From Terriglobales bacterium (GTDB taxonomy: Bacteria > Acidobacteriota > Terriglobia > Terriglobales > Acidobacteriaceae), in assembly GCA_030040855.1 (NCBI GenBank), contig JASHSL010000192.1, forward strand, positions 1 to 32,777: DNA of 32,777 nucleotides. The letters are read 5' to 3'. Below the pieces are notes generated by a model that was given only the letters and a program-made list of their open reading frames with translations, made no database searches and had not been told where the DNA came from. Every line of letters starts with the position of its first letter. Positions within the stretch are counted from its first letter, which is position 1. The position numbers were made by a program, and so were the translations under genes. Below are positions 25,703-32,777 of the stretch, in pieces.

Positions 25703-26290
25703 ATGCGAACTGCACTCCGACCAACTCTGGATTTGGCTTCTTCTATTATCTGCGATACCTGTTTTAGCGATTGAGCCACCTTCGCCTCCCAGCTATGGCG
25801 TTCGCGTGGAACAGGTATGGATTCCCATGAAAGATGGCGTGCGCCTGTCCGCGACTCTTTACATGCCCGACAGCGCCACGCGTAGCCAGAGGTTCCCAGC
25901 GCTGCTCGAATACCTGCCCTACCGCAAGGACGATGGTACGGCGGCGCACGACTTCCCCACACACGCTTCTTTGCCTGCGAGGTTATGTCAGTGCTCGGGT
26001 GGACATTCGCGGTACAGGCACGAGCGAGGGGCATCCTCCTGATCGCGAGTACTGTACAGGAGCAAGAAGACGGCCTCGAAGTGATTGCCTGGCTCCACGT
26101 CAGCCCTGGTCGAATGGCAATATCGGCATGTTCGGCATTTCCTGGGGCGGATTTAACTCCATGCAGATGGCGTGCGAAATCCTCCGGGCCTGAAAGCCAT
26201 AATTGCCGTGGCCGCCACCGACGAACTCTTCCACGATGATCTCCATTACATCTCTGGCATGATGCATATCGACGAGTCCGAGCTAAGCAT
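25703..26290 (+). pseudogene. CocE/NonD family hydrolase, copy B, frameshifted and truncated
   Basis: The reading starts ATGCGAACT, like copy C (ATGCGAACA). It shifts inside the signal peptide to LWIWLLLLSAIPVLAIEPPSPPSYGVRVEQVWIPMKDGVRLSATLYMPDS...YRKDDGTAAHDFPTH, then shifts near 25965 to LRGYVSARVDIRGTGTSEGHPPDREY, near 26060 to QEQEDGLEVIAWL, and back to QPWSNGNIGMFGISWGGFNSMQMA. A further shift near 26172 gives NPPGLKAIIAVAATDELFHDDLHYISGMMHIDESELSMD, where homology ends at ~26290. The C-terminal ~480 residues are missing and unrelated IS-like sequence follows. At least four indels and a truncation make it dead. Confidence 0.88.
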
Positions 26291-26620
26291 GGACACGTCA
26301 ATCCCTGCGATCTTCATCGCTTCCTCCTGGCGTGGAAGCGGGCGCTGGCGCCCAATACCAGCTGAATGTGTCTCTCTCCCTTGCGGTTGCGTTCGCTCTT
26401 GAAAATTCCACCCCTCGCCGCACAGCCCGGAATCCCCATGCTCGAAAATTGGCCCCGGTACTCTCCTTGCTGTTCCCAGCCCGGAATAGCTGCCTTTTTC
26501 CACTATCTCACCCCCCTCCGATAAGAAGTTCCGAAATTGCTTGGCGAAGCTCTTTGGCATTGACTTTTTCCCTTCGAGGAGCACATAGTGTGTGCCCATT
26601 ACAAGACTAGTTTTCGGTCT
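26291..26620 (-). mobile_element. Probable IS110-family left-end remnant
   Basis: On the minus strand GGAGGAAGCG precedes ATG at about 26319 and reads MKIAGIDVS, the usual opening of IS110-type DEDD recombinases (MKxxGIDVSK...). It stops matching exactly where hydrolase copy B homology begins (~26290). Upstream of that ATG are ~300 bp without a gene, the position and size of the IS110 left end that encodes the bridge RNA. It includes the strong hairpin GGGCGC-TG-GCGCCC (~26339-26352). Everything after nine residues of recombinase is gone. The call rests on a short motif and context, so it is tentative. Confidence 0.42.
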
Positions 26621-26625
26621 AACCT

Positions 26626-28701
26626 ATGCGAACACTTTGCAGCGAAGTGTGTTTCAGATTACTGGTTCGTCTCGTGTTGATGACTGCGCCAGTATCAGCC
26701 CTGTTTGCCAGGGTGCCGCAATCGCCCTCGCCTCCGTCGTACGGTGTCAAAGTCGTCGAAGATTGGATTCCGATGAAGGATGGAGTACGCCTCGCGGTAA
26801 CTCTCTTCACGCCGGCCAGTGGCAGTCCCACAGAAAAGTTTCCCGCTGTCCTCGAGTATCTTCCCTATCGCAAAGACGACGGTACTGCGGCACGTGACTA
26901 CCCTACCCACAGTTACTTCGCTCACCGGGGATACGTTTCGGCTCGCGTGGATATCCGTGGCACAGGTCGAAGCCAAGGCAAGACCCCCAGCCGGGAATAT
27001 TCAGAGCAGGAGCAGGAAGACGGCCTAGAGGTGATTGACTGGCTTGCTCACCAGCCTTGGTCGAATGGCAATGTCGGTATGTTCGGCATTTCGTGGGGCG
27101 GATTCAACTCACTGCAGCTGGCAATGCGCCAACCCTCAGCGTTGAAAGCCATTATTGCGATTTGTGCTACCGAGGAACTGTTCAAAGAGGACGTGCACTA
27201 CGTAGATGGGCTGATGCACGTGGACGAGTTCGAAGTGGCCATGGATCTCGGTCAAGCTCTTCCGCCTTCGCCCGATTATCCTACGGATGAAAAGACGCTC
27301 GCGTTGCGTTTCGATGAGCCACCGTGGTCACTCGATTACATGCGCCACCAGCGCGACTCTGAATTTTGGCACGCACCCGAGAGGCCGCTGGGTTCGATCC
27401 GTATTCCGGTCTTCGTGATTGGTGGAATGCTCGATGGGTATCGCAACAGCATCGTGCGCATCCTCGAGCAAGTGAAGAGCCCAGTGAAAGCGCTTATTGG
27501 ACCGTGGAACCATACCGAACCGCACGTTGCCGATTTTGGTCCGCAAATCGAGTGGCGTGACCAAGCCGTGCGTTGGTGGGACCAGTGGTTGAAAGATAAG
27601 AACACTGGCATCATGGGCGAGCCGCCAGTGGCAGTCTATATGCGCCATTGGTATGCACCCGATACCAACACTAAAGAAGTACCGGGCGAGTGGCGCAGTG
27701 AACCCAAGTGGCCTCCTCCGGAAACTGAGCTGCGCACGTACTATGCCGGAGTAAATGATTCTCTCGACACGTCCAAATCAGCTCAAGGTTCGGACCGTTT
27801 GAGGTACATTCCCAGCGCCGGTGTGGATGGTGGATTCTGGTGGGGTGATCTTACAAATGACCAACGACCCTGGGACGCGTACAGCCTAACTTACGACTCC
27901 CAGCCGCTCACCGAAGACCTCGCCATTCTCGGCCGTCCACGGGTTAATCTCAACGTTTCCGCGAGCGCGCCGCTGGCAGATTGGTTTGCCCGGCTTTGCG
28001 ACGTAGCACCCGATGGCACCGTGGCCCTGGTCACTGGCGTGGGCATTAGCGGCGCGCAGCGCGACAATGCCAGCCGGCCTGCCGATCTCGAAACCGATCG
28101 CACGTACCTCCTCAGCACCGACATGTATCTTACGTCTTGGGTGTTTTCTCGCGGCCACCGCATCCGCTTGGCTGTGTCTAATGCATGGTTTCCGACGATC
28201 TGGCCGACCCCGTACAAGATGGACACCCGCCTGTACTTCGGTGGCGATCGTGTCACTGGCATCCAACTTCCGGTTGTGCCACTGGAACCGATTTCTCGTC
28301 CTCACTTTGCGCCGCCTCAGGAGTCCGACCATCTCACCGGCGTTCACTTCAGCGGCGAGACCTGGCCGGGCGAGTGGAAGGCGCAGCGCGACGAAATCGC
28401 GCATTCAACTCGGGTGGCCTGGGACGGCTCACACTCCGTGGATTATCCATGGGTTCATCAGAAACACCATGAAGAATTGGTTTACGAGGTGGCAGACGAT
28501 CACCCCGAAAGTTGTACCGTGATGGGAAATGCGGAATCCATCTACGACATCAAGGGCCGTGTACTTATGCTTCGCGGACATCTCACCATGCGTAGCGACA
28601 TACAGAATTTTTATTACAGCTACGTCCGTGAACTGCTAGAGAATGGTGCAATAATTCGTCAGAAGGTTTGGCAAGAGACGATCCCGCGCGACCATCAATA
28701 A
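26626..28701 (+). CDS. CocE/NonD family hydrolase (S15-like), copy C, exported
   Basis: 691 aa, colinear with copy A (PPSYGVKVVEDWIPMKDGVRLAVTLFTPAS, LEYLPYRKDDGTAARDYPTHSYFAHRGYVSARVDIRGTGRS). Nucleophile elbow GMFGISWGGFNS, acid region IGGMLDGYRNS, base region GPWNHTEPHVADFGP, and C-terminal beta domain with FSRGHRIRLAVSNAWFP. The N-terminus MRTLCSEVCFRLLVRLVLMTAPVSALFA looks like a signal peptide. The ribosome binding site is weak, and the start lies next to the IS-like remnant, so the native promoter may have been replaced. It ends IPRDHQ exactly like copy A. Substrate unknown. Confidence 0.9.
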   Translation: MRTLCSEVCFRLLVRLVLMTAPVSALFARVPQSPSPPSYGVKVVEDWIPMKDGVRLAVTLFTPASGSPTEKFPAVLEYLPYRKDDGTAARDYPTHSYFAHRGYVSARVDIRGTGRSQGKTPSREYSEQEQEDGLEVIDWLAHQPWSNGNVGMFGISWGGFNSLQLAMRQPSALKAIIAICATEELFKEDVHYVDGLMHVDEFEVAMDLGQALPPSPDYPTDEKTLALRFDEPPWSLDYMRHQRDSEFWHAPERPLGSIRIPVFVIGGMLDGYRNSIVRILEQVKSPVKALIGPWNHTEPHVADFGPQIEWRDQAVRWWDQWLKDKNTGIMGEPPVAVYMRHWYAPDTNTKEVPGEWRSEPKWPPPETELRTYYAGVNDSLDTSKSAQGSDRLRYIPSAGVDGGFWWGDLTNDQRPWDAYSLTYDSQPLTEDLAILGRPRVNLNVSASAPLADWFARLCDVAPDGTVALVTGVGISGAQRDNASRPADLETDRTYLLSTDMYLTSWVFSRGHRIRLAVSNAWFPTIWPTPYKMDTRLYFGGDRVTGIQLPVVPLEPISRPHFAPPQESDHLTGVHFSGETWPGEWKAQRDEIAHSTRVAWDGSHSVDYPWVHQKHHEELVYEVADDHPESCTVMGNAESIYDIKGRVLMLRGHLTMRSDIQNFYYSYVRELLENGAIIRQKVWQETIPRDHQ
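27037..27077. repeat. 41-nt identical patch shared with copy A
   Basis: Partner of 23939-23979; identical across 41 nt just upstream of the nucleophile serine. Confidence 0.7.
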
Positions 28702-28794
28702 TGGGGCGCTGCCCACACACCTCCGAAGCAGACCACCTGTCAAGTTAAACGGACGGTGTTGCACCACGCGTCGCCACCGAGGCTTACGCACTGG

Positions 28795-29005
28795 CGCCCT
28801 TCCTTTGACGGGTCAGCGCTTGCAGCACCTCTGCACCGGCCTCACGAAACTCGATGTGGAGTTGCCGAAGGGCCTCGGGATTGTTCACGCGACCTCTGGA
28901 GTGAACGGACCCGCCCGGCGTACCCATCCGAGTTTCTCCATCCCCACAGGTATCCGCCATCACCTAAATAATTAGCACGGGCCTTTCTTTCAGTTTCTAC
29001 AAGAG
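28795..29005 (-). pseudogene. Homocysteine/betaine S-methyltransferase-like N-terminal remnant
   Basis: Three minus-strand frames join as LKERPVLII / GDGGYLW / GMEKLGWVRRAGPFTPEVA / VNNPEALRQLHIEFREAGAEVLQALT. This matches the first ~65 residues of the homocysteine S-methyltransferase (BHMT/MetH-N) family, which typically reads ...DGGYxxELEKRGxxxAGPFTPEVVxxxPEAVxxLHREFxxAGAxVxQAxTFY. An in-frame TAG and two or more shifts interrupt it, and the rest of the domain, including the zinc-binding Cys motifs, is absent. Fragment too short to tell betaine, methylcysteine or other donors apart. Confidence 0.6.
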
Positions 29006-29325
29006 ATCCGGAGGTTCTCGACGTATTTGGACAAGCACCTGGATCCCGCGACGGAGCGTGCTGCTGCGCTGCTGTTCGATTGATTATGGAGAGAAATTCC
29101 CATTCCTTCACATGGTGGCGCCGTGATGGGCTTCTCAGGCACATCGCGCGAACCTTTCCAGACGAAGCAGCACTTCAGTCGCCGCGCGATGTTGCTTGAG
29201 GAGCGTATCTCGTGCAAACCAGGGCTATTTCTCTTTGCCCTTCTTGAGCCGCTGTATCGAGAGTCCATCCGAATTCCTGCACACACGGCCCACGTAGCCA
29301 GGTGATCGATTGGCATTTCAATCTG
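29006..29325. other. Gap with no recognisable gene
   Basis: About 320 bp between the S-methyltransferase remnant and the end of hydrolase copy D. Short ORFs exist on both strands (29123-29305 plus, 28990-29316 minus), but none has a family motif or ribosome binding site. Likely more decayed sequence. Confidence 0.4.
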
Positions 29326-31527
29326 CTACACTAGCTCGCGCCGTATCCGATCCTTCCATTCACGGGTTCTGATTATCTTGTCGTTCTCCAACAGGGTTAC
29401 ACTCATGTTCAGGATGAACTCATCGACTGTAGTGCTCAGTGCCCCTTCCGACTTGACCTCGATCCGCCGGTTATCGTCGGTCTTGTAGACATCACTGCCG
29501 ACCACACGCATGGAGGCGGTTGCGGGGTTCTCATCCTTTACCCGGCATGTGATCTCATTGCCCGGAAGGTTGATAATGGCCGTGGTCTCTTCCCCTTCGT
29601 AGTCGCGATGCACCTGGAACCAGCTCTCTTCCTTACCATTCGCAGAACGCCGCCTTTCCCGCGGACGCCTCGGTGCTGAAACTTCTTGTGGAGCGGGGAA
29701 TGGCGGAGAGGACAGATACTGCAGCTTGGGTAGAACAGGCAGCTCAATGTGTGACGGACGATCACCTCCTGTGTACAGAGTAGTGATCATCGCGTAAGGT
29801 GACGGCCACAGCACCGGGAAATCTGCATTCGTAACCACCACGCGCATCCGGTGGCCGGGGTCGAACCTGTAGCCCGTGCACATCATCTCGACGACGATCT
29901 CGTACACTTCGCCTGGTACTAGTGGTTCGGGATGAGTGTGCGACCGCCGGTGCGTTCCGTTCAGATAGCCTCGTCCGACCTTGTAGGAGGTCCCATCGGC
30001 GGCGACATCGTGCAGTCGCACGATCCAGTTTGCTACCGGTGCTGTACTCGAAACGAACAAGCGGGCCCGGACGAAGCCTAGGATCTCCACAGGCTCGCGA
30101 AGCGGAGCCGTATCGAAGCACAAGCCCCATGGATCTTCCCCGCGATGATCAATGCCGTAGTAGCCTTCGGTGTCCGTAGGTCCGAACGACTCATCGCTTC
30201 CGCCGGTCCCCGGATAGTATCTCAGCTTCAGTGCGGAGGCCGGGCCGGACATGCCCGCCAGTTTGCCACCCTGGCCAGGAACCGGACTCATTGCCAACGC
30301 TTCATTTGGTTCAAGTTCGGGATCCGGGCGCAGATAGAAGCGTTCCTTGGGTTCAAACATAGTGTCTGGCCACTCGTTTAAGTGACGCCACTCCCCAGGG
30401 ATGTCACCCGCATACCGGAAAGATTGCCTGCGCCAGCTCGGCAGGTAAAAGGACACTCGTGGCTGCTTCAACATCCCGGTGTCTTTTCCTTTCAGCCAGT
30501 GATCGAACCAACGCATGTGCATAGCATCCCAGTCGATCTTTGGGCCCGGATCTCTCTGGCTGTGATCCCACGTTCCCAGAATCCCTTTGGTGACCGCATC
30601 GCTTGAGTACTTCATGATGCGCGGCACGAAATTCTGATAGATATCCAGGTATCCACCAACTAAGAATGCAGGGACCTTCAGCCGCCGATAGTCCGGGGCT
30701 ACCGAACCACGTCGCCAGTGCGGTCCGTCCAGTTGGTTGTGCAGAAACAATTGGAGCCAAGGTGGAGTGTTCCAACGATCGAGGGATGCCTTGCTATTGA
30801 AATCGAAGTCGGGAGCACCGGGCAAAACATTGCTCAGCAGCATCCCAAGGGCCCAGGAGTTGTCCACCATCAGCATTGCACCACCCGGGTAGTGGATGTC
30901 GTCGGTATACCGGTCATCCGTTCCAGCCATCGCAAATATGGCTTTCAGGGCCGGCGGCTTGACCTCGGTCGCGATCTGGACAGAATTGAAAGCCGAGTAG
31001 GACGTGCCATACATGCCGACATTGCCGTTGCTCCAGGGTTGTTTCGAAAGCCAATCGATGACGTGAGTAGTATCCTCGTATTCTTCCGGGGAGTATTCGT
31101 CGGAGGGAATGCCTTCCGAACCGCCTGAACCTCGCACATCAACAAAGATCGAACCATATCCGCCTCGTGCGTAAAAAGAGTCGGCTTCCGGAGTGTTCCG
31201 ATAGGGCGTCGTTTTCAGGACGGCCGGGATCTTCTGGCCCGAGAGATCTTCCGGCAAATAGAGGAAGGCATTGAGATGCACCCCGTCCGGCATGCGCAGC
31301 CGAAGATTCTCCAGGTGAACTCCCGGAACCATCTTGGGCAGAGTTTTCCACGGTCCGGGCGATACGCGAATATTGCCAGCATCAACCGACCGCAGACCAG
31401 CTGCAGTCGGGGCGGCGGACATCATGCGAGTCGCTCTCAAATCGAAAGAGAATCGGTCGCGGAAAAATCCGCTGCTCGCGACCAGTCCAAGCTGACCCAG
31501 AAACTCACGTCGAGATCCTGAAAACAT
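29326..31527 (-). CDS. CocE/NonD family hydrolase, copy D, Tat-exported
   Basis: 733 aa. It starts MFSGSRREFLGQLGLVASSG, a twin-arginine signal (S-R-R-E-F-L), so it is exported folded, unlike copies A and C. Nucleophile elbow GMYGTSYSAFNS, acid region LVGGYLDIYQNF, base region GTWDHSQRDPGPK, and a C-terminal jelly roll (VSSTAPVANWIVRLHDVAADGT, DPGHRMRVVVTNADFP). It is a distinct subfamily: LRMPDGVHLNAFLYLPEDLSG replaces IPMKDGVRLAASLFMP. It is convergent with copy C. The ATG follows directly on a DisA_N-domain remnant, no clear ribosome binding site is visible, and its promoter is not evident. Substrate unknown. Confidence 0.9.
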   Translation of the reverse strand: MFSGSRREFLGQLGLVASSGFFRDRFSFDLRATRMMSAAPTAAGLRSVDAGNIRVSPGPWKTLPKMVPGVHLENLRLRMPDGVHLNAFLYLPEDLSGQKIPAVLKTTPYRNTPEADSFYARGGYGSIFVDVRGSGGSEGIPSDEYSPEEYEDTTHVIDWLSKQPWSNGNVGMYGTSYSAFNSVQIATEVKPPALKAIFAMAGTDDRYTDDIHYPGGAMLMVDNSWALGMLLSNVLPGAPDFDFNSKASLDRWNTPPWLQLFLHNQLDGPHWRRGSVAPDYRRLKVPAFLVGGYLDIYQNFVPRIMKYSSDAVTKGILGTWDHSQRDPGPKIDWDAMHMRWFDHWLKGKDTGMLKQPRVSFYLPSWRRQSFRYAGDIPGEWRHLNEWPDTMFEPKERFYLRPDPELEPNEALAMSPVPGQGGKLAGMSGPASALKLRYYPGTGGSDESFGPTDTEGYYGIDHRGEDPWGLCFDTAPLREPVEILGFVRARLFVSSTAPVANWIVRLHDVAADGTSYKVGRGYLNGTHRRSHTHPEPLVPGEVYEIVVEMMCTGYRFDPGHRMRVVVTNADFPVLWPSPYAMITTLYTGGDRPSHIELPVLPKLQYLSSPPFPAPQEVSAPRRPRERRRSANGKEESWFQVHRDYEGEETTAIINLPGNEITCRVKDENPATASMRVVGSDVYKTDDNRRIEVKSEGALSTTVDEFILNMSVTLLENDKIIRTREWKDRIRRELV

Positions 31528-31529
31528 GA

Positions 31530-31985
31530 TTAAACAATTCCCACACCTTTAGTGACGGCGTTGATGTTAGCTGCCGCGATGCGCGGACTACCAAGCCCGA
31601 GAGGTAACTCAACATTCGAGGCCGTAGCGTCCACATAACGGCATGCAGAGATAACGTAACCCGTGTGGCTGACCACAAATGCCCTCATCCAACTGCGCCA
31701 GTTCCTTCACGGTGGCTCGGAGATTAGGACTGCTGACATGGCGGGACGATTCTGGGCGCCCGGTTAATGCGTCAGGAATCAGTGATCTTGATTTCGCCAG
31801 AACGGCCTGTTCATCGCCAAGCGTAAATAACGTGTCGACGCGTCGTCCTTCGCGCCCTTCACGAGCGATCTCAACCGCAAGCTCAATGAGAGACTCGAGA
31901 ATCGTGGGATCGTATTCACTGACTCGGCACAAGACGCTTTCGAACATGAATCACTCTCGGGCTTCAAAGACAGCTCGAATTTCAA
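31530..31985 (-). pseudogene. DisA_N (diadenylate cyclase-like) domain remnant
   Basis: Frames join as LSLKPESDS / FESVLCRVSEYDPTILESLIELAVEIAREGREGRRVDTLFTLGDEQAVLAKSRSLIPDALTGRPESSRHVSSPNLRATVKELAQLD / AFVVSHTGYVISACRYVDATASNVELPLGLGSPRIAAANINAVTKGVGIV-stop. The order GREGR, GD, LxxxIKExAQLDGA, GLGxRHxAA is that of the DisA_N/DAC fold that makes c-di-AMP. Both nucleotide-binding motifs are damaged: DGA sits at a frameshift and RHR has become PRI. The C-terminus is cut just before hydrolase copy D. Confidence 0.7.
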
Positions 31986-32000
31986 CCGTCAACGGCGAGC

Positions 32001-32450
32001 TCAATTAACCCCGTGGTCTGTGAGCGGAAGCCACACCTGAAAGCGAGTATCACACGGCTTCGAATTGACCTGAACATTGCCTCGGTGTTTCCTTACGATC
32101 CGCTGCACCGTATCGAGTCCGAAACCCGTGCCTGCGCCCACTGCCTTTGTCGTGAAGAAAAAATATGGCCCATTATTTCTGGCGAGATCCCCGGACCATT
32201 GTCGCCGATCTTAACAACAACACATCCATTATCGCGATACGTTCGGACTCGAAGTTCGCCTTTGCCGTTCATGGCGTCAATGGCGTTGTCAATCAGATTC
32301 GTCCAAACCTGATTGAGCTCGCTTCCGAACGAGTCCACAAGCAGCGGGACGGGCTGGTAGTCGCGTTGCACCGTAACTCCGTGTTTGAGCTTGTGGTTCA
32401 TGATGGTTAATGTCGTCTCTAGACTTCTCACGATGTCGACATTTCGAATG
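32001..32450 (-). pseudogene. Histidine kinase C-terminal (HATPase_c) remnant
   Basis: Reads NVDIVRSLETTLTIMNHKLKHGVTVQRDY...ELNQVWTNLIDNAIDAMNGKGELRVRTY...KIGDNGPGISPEIMGHIF (N and G1 boxes), then, in another frame, FFTTKAVGAGTGFGLDTVQRIVRKHRGNVQVNS...FQVWLPLTDHGVN-stop (F and G2 boxes). At the junction CATATTTTTTCTTCACG is what remains of HIFEPFFTT after a 7-nt loss. The DHp helix with the phosphorylated His and all sensory domains are missing. Confidence 0.85.
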
Positions 32451-32617
32451 CATAGGGCCTTGAGGCATGCCCTGGAGATCGGGTCTGCAGTAAGCATCGC
32501 CGATGGTAGTCGCAAATTCATGCGCATCACCACCGCAGCAGGGATTAGCGTTGCACTCTGCCTTGCACTGTTGTTTCTGACGCCCTCGTTCTTTCGCTGT
32601 AACGGAAGCGCTCCTCG
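32451..32617. other. Short gap between kinase remnant and TonB/Oar-like gene
   Basis: On the plus strand it contains MRITTAAGISVALCLALLFLTP, which resembles a signal peptide, but the frame stops 11 residues later. No gene is called. Confidence 0.3.
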
Positions 32618-32777
32618 CTAGAAGGCGAGCTTGGCTCCGAACTGGACAAAGCGTGGATCTCGGGCGGCACTGATGACACCAAACTGAGGTCCTGCTCCGA
32701 TGTCACCATCCGGGTTATAAAACTGTGTGTGATTCAGGAAATTGAAAAACTCCGTCCGGAATTCAAAACTGTAGCGC
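32618..32777 (-). CDS. TonB-dependent receptor/Oar-like outer-membrane protein, C-terminal end (partial)
   Basis: The last 52 residues, RYSFEFRTEFFNFLNHTQFYNPDGDIGAGPQFGVISAARDPRFVQFGAKLAF, run off the right edge of the window. The pattern EFRxEFFNxxNHxQF...FGxIxxAxDPRxxQFGxKxxF with a terminal Phe is that of the last beta-strands of the carboxypeptidase-regulatory-like/TonB beta-barrel proteins abundant in Acidobacteria. It lies in the outer membrane. The track misses it because no start is present. Confidence 0.85.
   Translation of the reverse strand, partial: RYSFEFRTEFFNFLNHTQFYNPDGDIGAGPQFGVISAARDPRFVQFGAKLAF

Noticed and set aside
1-32777. CRISPR arrays, tRNA and rRNA genes
   Set aside because: No regularly spaced repeats, cloverleaf-like segments or rRNA signatures were found in the intergenic regions by eye.

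Overview
The window looks like an accessory stretch of an acidobacterial chromosome. The strongest lineage clue is the partial ORF at the right edge: a C-terminus reading EFRTEFFNFLNHTQF...DPRFVQFGAKLAF, typical of the large Oar/CarboxypepD_reg TonB-type proteins that are expanded in Acidobacteria. Supporting clues are a VLPAGTY secreted-protein remnant, a small ORF ending PGEAEWGC, and tandem CocE/NonD hydrolases. This is inference from protein style, not from a database search.

Layout. 1-1010: two decayed remnants (a small secreted protein and a caspase-like peptidase). 1082-8876, all on the minus strand: sdhA-sdhC-sdhD-sdhB, a TPR-like protein, acetyl-CoA synthetase (acsA), a stand-alone acyl carrier protein, glycine C-acetyltransferase (kbl) and a 60-residue coiled-coil protein. 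8877-9988: mostly non-coding, with one small conserved-looking ORF. 9989-12703: a complete animal-style bifunctional lysine-ketoglutarate reductase/saccharopine dehydrogenase. 12880-13503: a frameshifted Rieske oxygenase alpha-subunit remnant. 13709-23348: a one-carbon gene cluster. 23531-31527: four CocE/NonD (S15-like) hydrolase copies, one of them broken and joined to an IS110-type left-end remnant, plus a homocysteine/betaine S-methyltransferase remnant. 31530-32450: remnants of a DisA_N domain and a histidine kinase. 32618-32777: the TonB/Oar-type C-terminus.

The one-carbon cluster is the most coherent system. Two non-pyrrolysine MttB-family methyltransferases (13709 and 21248), a cognate corrinoid protein (22701), a methyl-THF:corrinoid methyltransferase of the AcsE/MtgA type (16287), a MetF-MetV fusion methylene-THF reductase (17111), an HTH-less cyclic-nucleotide-binding protein (18705) and formate-THF ligase (19175) together could strip methyl groups from a quaternary amine, load them on THF and carry them toward formate. 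FolD is not in the window, and no CODH/ACS genes are present. A DUF5937/ArsR-like regulator (15288) sits in the middle.

I see a 22-bp palindrome, TRATTCG(K)-N6-CCGAAT(M)A, three times: once abutting the regulator's own start codon and twice, 54 bp apart, in the divergent fhs/mttB intergenic region. That makes this regulator the likely controller of both arms of the cluster.

Dead copies of two other betaine-related enzyme types lie near this cluster: a Rieske N-demethylase-like oxygenase and a BHMT-like S-methyltransferase. This suggests that alternative routes for methylated amines were lost while the corrinoid route was kept. Many remnants carry several independent indels, including one 7-nt deletion, so genuine decay is likelier than isolated sequencing errors, but read-level support cannot be judged here.
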